Shown here piece after piece: positions 6,659 through 14,428 of a stretch of 40,114 bases of DNA (positions are counted from its first letter, which is position 1; the number at the start of each line of letters is the position of its first letter). Source of the stretch: Bacteroidales bacterium (lineage in GTDB: Bacteria > Bacteroidota > Bacteroidia > Bacteroidales > VadinHA17); assembly GCA_029932855.1 (NCBI GenBank), contig JAOZPG010000021.1:1-40114 (forward strand). Direction: 5' to 3'. A program made the translations under genes and the position numbers. The notes below the pieces were generated by a model that worked only from the letters and a program-made list of their open reading frames with translations, did not search any database and had not been told where the DNA came from.

Positions 6659-7533
6659 AAGAGATCGTTGTTATTTCAGGGAAAGGTGGTACAGGTAAAA
6701 CATCAATAACTGCTTCATTCTCAGTTCTTGCAGGCAGAGATGCCATATTAGCTGATTGTGATGTTGATGCTGCTGATATGCACTTGTTGCTGGAGCCGGA
6801 TTTTGCAAATCCCGGGGATTTTTACAGCGGTGAAGTATCGGAAATAATTGAGGATAAATGCACCCAGTGTGGAGAGTGCATGAAAGTATGTCATTTTGAT
6901 GCCATCTCGCTGATAGATGCTAAGCACAGGATAGATCCTGTTTCCTGTGAGGGATGTGGCTACTGTACACATGTTTGTCCCGAGAATGCTATAATAAGCA
7001 GGGAGCTTAATGTTGGTAAATGCTTTGTGTCATCGGTAAAGACCGGTACAAAAATGGTTCATGCCCGCCTGGGCGTAGCTGCCGATAATTCTGGTAAACT
7101 GGTAGCCAAAGTGAAGAATGAAGCAAAAGAGCTGGCAGTGAAGCTGGGTAAGAAATATGTACTTGTTGACGGGTCACCCGGAATTGGTTGTCCTGTAACT
7201 TCTTCACTAACAGGAGCAGATTTTGTTGTTCTGGTTACAGAACCATCAGTCTCAGGGGTTCATGATCTTAAAAGGTTGTATGAACTTGTTAAAAAATTCA
7301 GGATACCAGCAGGTTGTATTATAAACAAAGCAGATTTGAACAGCAAAACAAGTCAATCCATTATTGATTACCTGAAAGAAGAGAATATACTGTATCTTGG
7401 AAGCTATAAATATGATCTTGCTTTTACAAGGGCTATGACAGAAGGCAAGACCATTGTGGAATGGGATGGAGCAAACAGTATATCGTTATCAATAAAGGAA
7501 AGCTGGGAGAAGATAAAGGAAAGCCTGTTGTAA
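6655..7533 (+). CDS. MinD-type P-loop ATPase with inserted 2x[4Fe-4S] ferredoxin domain (2)
   Basis: This 292-aa paralogue of the preceding gene has Walker A SGKGGTGKTS (8-17), ferredoxin cysteines at 69/72/75/79 and 98/101/104/108, and the DGSPGIGCPV switch motif. The start ATG overlaps the stop of the upstream gene (ATGA), so both are translated together. The two ATPases are of near-equal length and probably pair. A 60-bp gap follows before the second NifX-like gene, with no clear promoter or terminator. Its role is inferred to be nucleotide-driven handling of Fe-S or metal clusters, not cell-division site selection, because MinC and MinE are absent. Confidence 0.92.
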   Translation: MKEIVVISGKGGTGKTSITASFSVLAGRDAILADCDVDAADMHLLLEPDFANPGDFYSGEVSEIIEDKCTQCGECMKVCHFDAISLIDAKHRIDPVSCEGCGYCTHVCPENAIISRELNVGKCFVSSVKTGTKMVHARLGVAADNSGKLVAKVKNEAKELAVKLGKKYVLVDGSPGIGCPVTSSLTGADFVVLVTEPSVSGVHDLKRLYELVKKFRIPAGCIINKADLNSKTSQSIIDYLKEENILYLGSYKYDLAFTRAMTEGKTIVEWDGANSISLSIKESWEKIKESLL

Positions 7534-7593
7534 TAATACAGGTAATACTATATATGGATATTATTAATAATGGAGCTTATAAAAATTTAAAGA

Positions 7594-7932
7594 ATGAGAA
7601 TAGCATTTACGACAAAAGGAGATAAATGGGAATCAATGATGGATCCCCGTTTTGGAAGGACAGAATATTTTTTGGTATATGACGATAAAAGCAAAGAAGT
7701 AACTGTATATGATAATACAGATGTACAGGGAGAGGCACATGGGGCGGGACCCAGGACGGCCACGGAATTGTTTAAGCTTAATCCTGATATACTTATTACC
7801 GGGAACGGGCCAGGTGGTAATGCCGGCACAGTCCTTGAAAAGGCTGGTATTGAAGTGTATATAGGAGCTGGCCAGATGACGGTTAAAGAAGCACTTGAAG
7901 CATTTTTGAATAACAAACTTGAAAAAATTTAA
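7594..7932 (+). CDS. NifX/NifB-like dinitrogenase iron-molybdenum cofactor domain protein (2)
   Basis: The 112-aa single-domain protein opens MRIAFTTKGDKWESMMDPRF, with DPRFGRTEYFLVYD as the characteristic early motif, and shows TATELFKLNPDILITGNGPG and the EKAGIEVYIGAGQMTVKEAL end typical of the family and closest to ORP-type proteins. It differs clearly from the first copy, so this is not a recent duplication. It is 3 bp from the MIP18-like gene, so the two are surely co-translated. It probably binds a small metal-sulfur cofactor; which one is unknown. Confidence 0.9.
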   Translation: MRIAFTTKGDKWESMMDPRFGRTEYFLVYDDKSKEVTVYDNTDVQGEAHGAGPRTATELFKLNPDILITGNGPGGNAGTVLEKAGIEVYIGAGQMTVKEALEAFLNNKLEKI

Positions 7933-7935
7933 ATT

Positions 7936-8226
7936 ATGACTGAAAAAGAAGTAATGGAAAAATTATCGGAGGTAATGCATCCTGCAATAAATCACTCCTT
8001 AATTGATCTTGGAATAGTTAAGGACGTAAAGCTGATGGATAAGACGGTGGGGCTGGAGTTCTGTTTTCCCTTCCCTAATATTCCAATTGCCGGACAACTG
8101 ATCAGCTCTGTTGAAAATATAATTCAGGAGCTTGGACTGCTATGTGTTTATAAAGAGACTCTTATGAACGAAGAAGAAAAGGCAAATTTTATGCAAATGG
8201 AGGCAGCCGCCTGGAAAGGGATGTAA
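7936..8226 (+). CDS. MIP18/DUF59 Fe-S assembly-type small protein
   Basis: The 96-aa protein matches the MIP18 (DUF59, SufT/PaaD-like) fold: an N-terminal helix ending in MHPAINHSLIDLGIVKDVKL, a strand pair DKTVGLEFCFPFPNIPIAGQ, and a helix LISSVENIIQEL. Members assist Fe-S cluster insertion or maturation. Cys residues occur in EFCFPF and LLCVYK. Its position between the NifX-like/MinD genes and an Fe-S flavoenzyme supports a cluster delivery role. Family assignment is good; the client protein is unknown. Confidence 0.82.
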   Translation: MTEKEVMEKLSEVMHPAINHSLIDLGIVKDVKLMDKTVGLEFCFPFPNIPIAGQLISSVENIIQELGLLCVYKETLMNEEEKANFMQMEAAAWKGM

Positions 8227-8274
8227 AAAAGCGATTAAACACTTAATAATTAATACTTAAAACTAAAAATTAGC

Positions 8275-10128
8275 ATGCTGAATCTTAAGAATGAATTCAT
8301 AATGCCCCCCTTAAAGCTTGGTTATTGTAATGGCCCGGGGGGAGATGTAAATAGCCGTCATCTTGATTTTTACAGGGAAAGGAACAGGAATATAGGCGCC
8401 ATAACACCCGAACCCTTATATATGGATGCAGGGCTAAGGGAGTTACCCACCCAGCTGGGGATAGATAATGATGATAAGGTGCAGGGTCTAATGGAGCTTA
8501 CATCAGCTATAAAAGAGAATGGGGCAAAAGCCATAGCTCACCTTAACCATCCCGGGAGGATGGCCAATCCCATGATTCCCGGTAATTATTTCTGGTCTGC
8601 CACAGACAAAGCCTGTGAGAATGGGGGCGCAAAGCCTGAAAAGATGAACAGGGAAATGATGGCCAAGGTTATTAAGATGTTTATTGACAGCTCATTAAGG
8701 GCAGAGAAGGCAGGATTTGATATTATTGAATTACAGATGGGACATGGTTACCTCATGGCACAGTTTCTCTCTCCTTCGGTAAATGACAGGGATGATGAAT
8801 TTGGTGGTAGTTTTGAAAACCGGATGAGCTTTCCCCTGGAAGTTGTAAAGTCTGTTGTGGATATTGTAAGTATTCCTGTTATTGCAAGGATAAGCGGTGA
8901 TGAGATAATTCCGGGGGGATTCCATGTACAGGACATGATACAATTCTCAGCTTTTCTGGAGAAGGCCGGCATACAGGCCCTGCATGTTACTGCAGGTTCT
9001 GCCTGCAGTAGTCCTCCATGGTTCTTCCAGCACATGTTTATTCCCAGGGGGAAAACATGGGAATTTGCTTCAATGATACAGGAAAAAGTGAATATACCTG
9101 TGATCTATGTGGGAAAGATAAACAGGCCGGAAGATATTGACTTACTAAAAGCAGAAAAAAAAGCTTCCTATATGGCAATTGGAAGAGCACTTGTTGCAGA
9201 TCCTGATTTTCTGGAGAAGTATTTCAATAAAGGACTGATACGTCCTTGCCTTGCATGTGCCGAGGGTTGCCTGGGGGGGGTGAAAGCCGGTAAAGGGCTG
9301 GCTTGTGTGGTTAATCCCCTCGTAAATACAGGCCTAAAGAAAGTTAAACCGGTTAAAGATGTTAAGAAATATGCAGTTGTAGGCGGGGGACTGGCCGGAA
9401 TGCAGGCTTCAATAATCCTGGCAGAAAGAGGCCATAAGCTTTGTCTTTATGAAAAGGATGAGCTGGGAGGACAGTTTAATCTTGCATATTTACCACCCGG
9501 GAAGGAGGACCTTAAAGCCATTATTGACTATTTTAAAGCTGAACTTGAATTACATAAAATAGATATAATACATAAAGAAGCAAGAGCTGACGATTTCATT
9601 AATTCTGATTATGATGCAGTAATAATGGCAAGCGGAGCAAGGCCTCTTATTCCCCCGGTGAAAGGATTAAAAGAATATTTCTGGACCGAATTCCTTAATG
9701 ATGATCAACTGCCAGAAGATAAGAAGATTGTGATTGTTGGCGGGGGCCTTATAGGCATGGAACTGGCTTCAAAGCTGATTGAAGGCAATAACCATATTAT
9801 TATAGTGGAAATGCTGGATGAGCTGGCCAGGGGCATGGAGATGATTGAGAAAGCAATGACCATTAGCAGGCTGAAGAGCAAAGGAGTTGAGATATATCTT
9901 AAACATAAACTGGTGGAGGTTGATGGCAGGAGCCTGACCATGGAAGATGATGAAGAACAGAAAAAGCTTGAAGATATTGATCATATTGTAATAGCAACTG
10001 GTATGAAGAGCTATATACCCTTTGAGCTTTCCGGAGATATGCCTGTCTATATTATTGGTGATGCTTCTAAAGCAGGAAAGGCACAGGAAGCCATTCATGA
10101 TGCTTATAAACTGGCAGTTAGTCTATAA
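8275..10128 (+). CDS. Old-yellow-enzyme/2,4-dienoyl-CoA reductase-like Fe-S flavoenzyme
   Basis: The 617-aa protein has an N-terminal FMN TIM barrel (about 1-315; motifs HLNHPGR, ELQMGHGYLMAQFLSP, NDRDDEFGGSFENR). A [4Fe-4S] motif follows at C325-x2-C328-x3-C332-x11-C344. The C-terminal FAD/NAD(P) half has two GxGxxG-type folds (GGGLAG at 370-375 and GGGLIG near 490). This is the layout of 2,4-dienoyl-CoA reductase, trimethylamine dehydrogenase and related anaerobic enoate reductases. The N-terminus is slightly atypical, lacking the usual 'NR' or 'P' signature in MPPLKLGYCNGPG. The substrate cannot be assigned. It could be the electron source for the Fe-S proteins encoded upstream, which is inference. 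Confidence 0.88.
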   Translation: MLNLKNEFIMPPLKLGYCNGPGGDVNSRHLDFYRERNRNIGAITPEPLYMDAGLRELPTQLGIDNDDKVQGLMELTSAIKENGAKAIAHLNHPGRMANPMIPGNYFWSATDKACENGGAKPEKMNREMMAKVIKMFIDSSLRAEKAGFDIIELQMGHGYLMAQFLSPSVNDRDDEFGGSFENRMSFPLEVVKSVVDIVSIPVIARISGDEIIPGGFHVQDMIQFSAFLEKAGIQALHVTAGSACSSPPWFFQHMFIPRGKTWEFASMIQEKVNIPVIYVGKINRPEDIDLLKAEKKASYMAIGRALVADPDFLEKYFNKGLIRPCLACAEGCLGGVKAGKGLACVVNPLVNTGLKKVKPVKDVKKYAVVGGGLAGMQASIILAERGHKLCLYEKDELGGQFNLAYLPPGKEDLKAIIDYFKAELELHKIDIIHKEARADDFINSDYDAVIMASGARPLIPPVKGLKEYFWTEFLNDDQLPEDKKIVIVGGGLIGMELASKLIEGNNHIIIVEMLDELARGMEMIEKAMTISRLKSKGVEIYLKHKLVEVDGRSLTMEDDEEQKKLEDIDHIVIATGMKSYIPFELSGDMPVYIIGDASKAGKAQEAIHDAYKLAVSL

Positions 10129-10197
10129 CGATTATATTTTGAATATAGGAGGACACAGCAATTATTAATATATGATCCATGTATTTATAAAGAATCA

Positions 10198-10701
10198 ATG
10201 CAGGTTGAAAAGGAAATAGAATACAAGGCCATAGGAGTCTTTAAAAGTAACTATACCCCTGAAACCGGAGCTCCCCGGCAGGGGATGCTCAGGCCTGATG
10301 AAACAGCAAGAATAGAGATATTTGAGCCTTACAGGGAGGCATTAAAAAGCCTGGACGAGTTTGAATATATTCTTGTTTTTTATCATTTTAACCTTACAGG
10401 GGACTGGGAGCCAATAGTAAACCCGCCTGGTTCAAGCCATGAACATGAGTTCGGACTTTTCTCAACCCGTAGTCCCAGGCGTCCAAATCCGCTTGGTTTT
10501 ACACTGGTAAAGCTTGATAGCATTAAGGATGGCATTCTTTATATTAAAGGCTCTGATGCTTTTAACGGTAGCCCGGTAATAGATATAAAACCATTCCTTC
10601 CCTCAGTAGATAGTGTTGAGAGTTCAATAAACTGGTATGTGGAAAAAGAACTTGGACATCATGATGAAGATTTTATTGATGACCCGGAATTTTACAGATA
10701 A
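10198..10701 (+). CDS. trmO: TrmO-like tRNA (t6A37) N6-methyltransferase (TsaA/UPF0066 family)
   Basis: The 167-aa protein has the family signature FSTRSPRRPNPLGFTLVKLD (residues about 81-100), the GAPRQG start motif and DIKPFLPSVDS near the end. In E. coli TrmO uses SAM to methylate N6 of t6A37 in threonine tRNA. This copy is shorter than the E. coli enzyme and resembles the compact archaeal form, lacking the C-terminal extension. A freestanding ThrRS editing domain gene lies 2.3 kb downstream in the same cluster, so two tRNA-Thr-related functions share the locus. TrmO-like genes are frequent in such anaerobic NifX clusters, so an alternative methylation target is possible. Confidence 0.85.
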   Translation: MQVEKEIEYKAIGVFKSNYTPETGAPRQGMLRPDETARIEIFEPYREALKSLDEFEYILVFYHFNLTGDWEPIVNPPGSSHEHEFGLFSTRSPRRPNPLGFTLVKLDSIKDGILYIKGSDAFNGSPVIDIKPFLPSVDSVESSINWYVEKELGHHDEDFIDDPEFYR

Positions 10702-10755
10702 TAATATTATTAATCATCCTGTTCAGGTAAGGGCAGGTAATAAAAATGAGAAGAA

Positions 10756-11193
10756 ATGAAATTGAAATTTGCCTTTGCAGTGGATAATAAGGGAAACTTT
10801 AAAGATGATCATTTTGGTGAAGCTGATAAGTATATCATCTATGAGGAGAATGAAGGAGACCTGGTTCGGATATCAGAAGAGCTTAATACCAAAAAGGATA
10901 TGGATGAATCTCATCAGCATGGTCTGAAGAAAAAGGGAAATTCAATATCCCGGCTGCTTAAGGAAAAGGGTGTCAATGTGCTTGTTACAAAACAGTTTGG
11001 TAAAAACCTGGATATTGTAAGTATGCATTTCATTCCGGTACTTGTTTCTTCTGAAAGGCCTGATGAGGCATTTGAAATAATAAAAAAGAATCTGTTCTGG
11101 CTCAGGGATGAATGGAAAAGGGATACTGAGAGATATAATCTTTTCTCCATGAAGTCAGGCCTGATGAAAACAGCAGTCAAAACAAGAAAATAA
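10756..11193 (+). CDS. NifX/NifB-like dinitrogenase cofactor domain protein (3), extended
   Basis: The third NifX-like protein is 145 aa. The domain covers about residues 1-115 (FAFAVDNKGNFKDDHFGEADKYIIYEE, then LLKEKGVNVLVTKQFGKNLDIV). A basic Trp/Lys-rich tail of 30 residues (FWLRDEWKRDTERYNLFSMK) is not found in the other two copies. A His-rich insert DESHQHGLKKKG near residue 55 may bind metal. The spacing of about 50 bp to trmO and 39 bp to the next gene fits one transcript. Function is as for the other NifX-like proteins: cofactor carriage, metal unknown. Confidence 0.85.
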   Translation: MKLKFAFAVDNKGNFKDDHFGEADKYIIYEENEGDLVRISEELNTKKDMDESHQHGLKKKGNSISRLLKEKGVNVLVTKQFGKNLDIVSMHFIPVLVSSERPDEAFEIIKKNLFWLRDEWKRDTERYNLFSMKSGLMKTAVKTRK

Positions 11194-11232
11194 ATACTTT
11201 TGTTTCAGTCAAACCGATAAACAATAAGAACA

Positions 11233-11682
11233 ATGAAAAAGAAAACTAAGCTTGCTATTATTATTTGTGACAGGTATAAAAGCTGTGCCGGGGGGAAGTG
11301 TTTTCGTGCAATGCATAACAGGGAAGGGGCATTTGATATTTACGATAAAGACGAGGATATTGAGCTTGTTGGCTATACAAGCTGTGGTGGCTGTCCCGGG
11401 GGTAATATTGAATATGCTCCCGAAGAAATGAAGAATAATGGTGCAGAGGTTATTCACCTGGCTACAGGCTTTGTGGTAGGATTTCCGCCCTGTCCCTATA
11501 TCGAGGATTTTAAAAAGTTTATCCCTGAGAAATATGGAATGAAAGTGGTGGTTGGTACACATCCTATTCCGGAGAAATACAGGATAACACACGAAAAGCT
11601 GGGAACATGGAATGACAAAAAATGGGAACAGCTTACCGGACCTACAATGACTGACGAGAAGACAAGACTGGCTTACGATTGA
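11233..11682 (+). CDS. CGGC-domain putative metal-binding protein
   Basis: The 149-aa protein carries C12, C18 and C23 in the first 25 residues and the CGGC motif at 51-54 (YTSCGGCPGG), plus C87 in FPPCPYI. This is the CGGC-domain family (PF08821), thought to bind metal, with no defined reaction. It is soluble. It shares the cluster with three NifX-like proteins and Fe-S ATPases, consistent with metal sensing or trafficking. The C-terminal residues (EKLGTWNDKKWEQLTGP) are not diagnostic. Confidence 0.85.
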   Translation: MKKKTKLAIIICDRYKSCAGGKCFRAMHNREGAFDIYDKDEDIELVGYTSCGGCPGGNIEYAPEEMKNNGAEVIHLATGFVVGFPPCPYIEDFKKFIPEKYGMKVVVGTHPIPEKYRITHEKLGTWNDKKWEQLTGPTMTDEKTRLAYD

Positions 11683-11744
11683 TTAAGGCCTGTTAATCGT
11701 ATATTTGCAGGATTATTTCCGGCATTTTACTCTTATTGTACTTA

Positions 11745-12968
11745 ATGAACAAATTACCTGCAAATATTTCCAGAAACAATTTTTTTGCTTTCTTATGGCA
11801 TGCATCATTCCTGGCATTTGCCGTGAATTTTATCGATGTGGATACCATTATGCCTTCCATGCTGGTCGAGGCAGGAGGGAATGGTTTTCATATTGGTATA
11901 ATGACTACAATAATGCTGGGGGGCTCAAGTCTTACCCAGCTTGTTTTTGCACGATACCTGAGTAACAAGGAGTATAAAAAAGGATTCCTGTTGTTCGGGA
12001 TAAACACCAGGATATTTGTATTGTTTGTAATGGGACTTATGCTGTGGTATTCAGGATTATTGCCCGGGGGGATAACTATATGGCTGATATTCTTTCTTAT
12101 TACTATTTATTCGCTTAGCGGAGCATTTTCAAACGTTTCTTATACCGATCTCCTGGGCAAATCCATAAACCCTGAATCAAGAAAAACCTTTTTTTCAGTA
12201 AAGAGGGTAGTGGCAGGTATTATACTATTGTTATCTGCTGCTTTGGCTAAGAAGGTCCTGGCTGGCAATGAATTTCCGATAAATTATGCATGGATGTTAT
12301 TTATTGCTTCTTGTATGCTCCTGATTGCCTCCCTGGGCTTCTGGAGAATAAAAGAGCATTTGTCGGCAAGACTGGAAGTAAAGGGCACAAGGCATTTTCT
12401 TGGATTACTAAGAAATGAGTTAAAATCAAACGGGAGGCTTATTTATTTTCTGGGCTTTATCAATACCATGGGTGTTAGCATGAGTCTTATGCCATTTATA
12501 ATGCTTTATGCCAAGAAAGTATTTGAAACAGGGAGTGCTGAAACCGGGACTTTCCTGTTTTTCAAAGTGCTGGGATCGGTTGCCACCGGCTTTTTACTGG
12601 TAAGCTTGTTTAGAAAATTCAAGTACAGGCAATTGCTATATACAAATCTTAGCCTGGTTGTTATGCTTATACTTATACTCCTGTTAAGTGAGGGCCGGCC
12701 CCCGTTTTTCCTGCTTTTCCTGCTAGGGGGCATAATTACTGCTTCCTATAGTATATCTATGAATGGTATATTACTGGAGATGTCGGGGAATGAAAACAGG
12801 GCCTTATATACAGGGATCACAGGGGCAGGAAATATTCTGCCGGCACTGTCTCCTATGCTGGGGGGCTGGATAATCGAGAGAACAGGCTTTCAGCCATTTT
12901 TCATTATTTATCTTGTGCTTATCTTGTCATCATTATTTTTTATCTATAAAATAAACTGTAAGAAATGA
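11745..12968 (+). CDS. MFS transporter, unknown substrate
   Basis: The protein is 407 aa from ATG 11745; an upstream TTG is not needed. About twelve hydrophobic helices are visible, with a central cytoplasmic loop near residue 210 (RIKEHLSARLEVKGTRHF). Features include a short basic loop (SNKEYKKGF) after helix 2 and the motif SYTDLLGKSINPESRKTFFSVKR, seen in a bacterial MFS subgroup found in anaerobes. The substrate is unknown. Its stop overlaps the start of the ThrRS-editing-domain gene (ATGA), so the transporter and editing domain are translationally coupled, perhaps around an amino acid or analogue. Confidence 0.8.
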   Translation: MNKLPANISRNNFFAFLWHASFLAFAVNFIDVDTIMPSMLVEAGGNGFHIGIMTTIMLGGSSLTQLVFARYLSNKEYKKGFLLFGINTRIFVLFVMGLMLWYSGLLPGGITIWLIFFLITIYSLSGAFSNVSYTDLLGKSINPESRKTFFSVKRVVAGIILLLSAALAKKVLAGNEFPINYAWMLFIASCMLLIASLGFWRIKEHLSARLEVKGTRHFLGLLRNELKSNGRLIYFLGFINTMGVSMSLMPFIMLYAKKVFETGSAETGTFLFFKVLGSVATGFLLVSLFRKFKYRQLLYTNLSLVVMLILILLLSEGRPPFFLLFLLGGIITASYSISMNGILLEMSGNENRALYTGITGAGNILPALSPMLGGWIIERTGFQPFFIIYLVLILSSLFFIYKINCKK

Positions 12969-13378
12969 AACTATTACTGATCTATTGTAAGGAATTTGCT
13001 TATACACCTAAAATAAAAACAATTGAATCTGCACCTGATCATACTGATTCAATGGAATTTGAGAATATTCAGACTGCCTTTATACAGGTGGAAGAGGAAG
13101 ATATTGAAAGAGAAGCAGAAATAAGTAAGAAACTGCTTAAAAATATAAAATGGGTATGTGGGAAGAATGATACCAATAAAAGGATTGTACTTCATTCTTT
13201 TGCACATCTGAGTGAAAGTAAGGCCCCGCCTGATTTTACCAGATCACTTTTTGATAAAATAGATGAAAGACTGACTAATTCCGGTTTCGAGGTTTTTCAA
13301 ACACCCTTTGGTTATTTTCTCGATCTAAGGGTAGATGCTCCTGGATTCTCATTGGCGAGGGTGTTTAAATCGCTTTAA
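12965..13378 (+). CDS. Free-standing archaeal-type threonyl-tRNA synthetase editing domain
   Basis: The 137-aa protein matches the N-terminal editing domain of archaeal ThrRS (PF08915, D-aminoacyl-tRNA-deacylase-like fold). It shows the start MKLLLIYCKEFAYTPK, the central VLHSFAHLSESKAPPDF motif (archaeal form PFAHLSS), and FQTPFGYFLDLRVDAPGFSLARVFKSL (archaeal form APFGWYK...KGHPLAELSR). In archaea this domain removes Ser from mischarged tRNA-Thr. Bacterial ThrRS uses an unrelated editing domain, so a standalone archaeal-type copy here is unusual. The terminal motif is divergent, with the Lys/His positions changed (DAPGFSL), so activity is uncertain. Transfer from archaea or an old anaerobe-shared module is likely. 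Confidence 0.8.
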   Translation: MKLLLIYCKEFAYTPKIKTIESAPDHTDSMEFENIQTAFIQVEEEDIEREAEISKKLLKNIKWVCGKNDTNKRIVLHSFAHLSESKAPPDFTRSLFDKIDERLTNSGFEVFQTPFGYFLDLRVDAPGFSLARVFKSL

Positions 13379-13420
13379 TTTCAGTTATTAGCAATTAAGT
13401 AAAAGTCCAGACACAGAACT

Positions 13421-14365
13421 ATGTATAAATATTTATTCGGACCTGTACCGTCGCGCCGCCTCGGAATATCCCTGGGAGTGGATCTTGTGCCACATAAGGT
13501 GTGTTCACTCGATTGTGTTTACTGCGAGTGTGGAGCAACAACAAAGCTTACAGGGGAACGTATGGAGTATATACCCTATAAAAAGGTAACAGAAGAGCTT
13601 GAACATTATTTCGCAAATAATCCCGATCCTGATTATATTACTTTTTCAGGCTCGGGTGAACCAACGCTTAATTCACGCCTTGGAGATGTTCTCTCATTTA
13701 TCAGGAAAAGCAAGCCACATGTACCTGTTGCAGTCCTTACAAACGGTACCCTGCTGGGAAATGAAGATGTAAGGAAAGAACTGATGGCTGCCGACCTGGT
13801 GCTTCCTTCACTTGATTCAGCCACAGAAGAAGGCTATAAGAAAATAAACAGGCCTTTCCCGGGTATTTCAATCGAAGATTATATTAAAGGCATAATTAAG
13901 TTCAGTAGTGAATTCAGGGGCGATATATGGCTTGAGATCTTAATAATACCAGGCTATAACAACAGTGAGGGAGAATTACTGAAACTGAAGGAAGTGATAA
14001 GTCTTATTAATCCTCAGCGCATACAGCTAAATACTCTTGACCGTCCCGGTGCAATTGAGGGATTACATCCGGCATCCAATGCAGAGCTGAAAAGCATAAT
14101 AGATCTCTGGGGCTTTGATAATGCCGAAGTAATTGCTAAAGCCCCCGACCGTAAGAATATAGCTTCATACAGGAAAGATGCAGAGAATGCTATTCTTGAA
14201 ACCATAAAGAGAAGGCCATGTACCCTTAAAGATCTTTGTACCATTCTGGGTTTACATATAAACGAAGTAAATAAATACCTCGATGTACTGGAATCTGAAA
14301 ACCTGATAACTGTGAGCAGGCAGGAAAGAGGATTATTTTACAGCCTCAGTAATAAATCTTTTTAG
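13421..14365 (+). CDS. Radical SAM protein with C-terminal winged-helix domain
   Basis: The 314-aa protein has the cluster motif C28-x3-C32-x2-C35 (VCSLDCVYC) preceded by FGPVPSRRLGISLGVDLVP, the hallmark of the COG0731-type (TYW1-like) Fe-S oxidoreductases. SGSGEPTLN and the PSLDSATEEGYKKINRP segment complete the barrel. Residues about 243-310 (ILETIKRRPCTLKDLCTILGLHINEVNKYLDVLES) form a winged helix that most family members lack or have in anaerobes only. It is the last plus-strand gene of the cluster. The substrate is unknown; RNA modification is one option given the neighbouring tRNA genes. Confidence 0.87.
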   Translation: MYKYLFGPVPSRRLGISLGVDLVPHKVCSLDCVYCECGATTKLTGERMEYIPYKKVTEELEHYFANNPDPDYITFSGSGEPTLNSRLGDVLSFIRKSKPHVPVAVLTNGTLLGNEDVRKELMAADLVLPSLDSATEEGYKKINRPFPGISIEDYIKGIIKFSSEFRGDIWLEILIIPGYNNSEGELLKLKEVISLINPQRIQLNTLDRPGAIEGLHPASNAELKSIIDLWGFDNAEVIAKAPDRKNIASYRKDAENAILETIKRRPCTLKDLCTILGLHINEVNKYLDVLESENLITVSRQERGLFYSLSNKSF

Positions 14366-14428
14366 TAGTATTTATGCTCTTGCCGGAACAATTACAAACA
14401 CATCCAGGCAGCAGGCTGAAAAACCAGG

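Noticed and set aside
5798-7533. MinD cell-division site selection genes
   Set aside because: Both ATPases carry ferredoxin inserts, there is no MinC or MinE, and the neighbours are metal and Fe-S proteins.
5453-11193. Nitrogen fixation locus, because of the NifX/NifB-like domains
   Set aside because: There are no nifHDK, nifE/N or full-length NifB genes; the domains are single and fit ORP-type clusters instead.
14366-14428. Bidirectional terminator between the radical SAM and VCBS genes
   Set aside because: I found no convincing stem-loop with a T tract in this short convergent gap.
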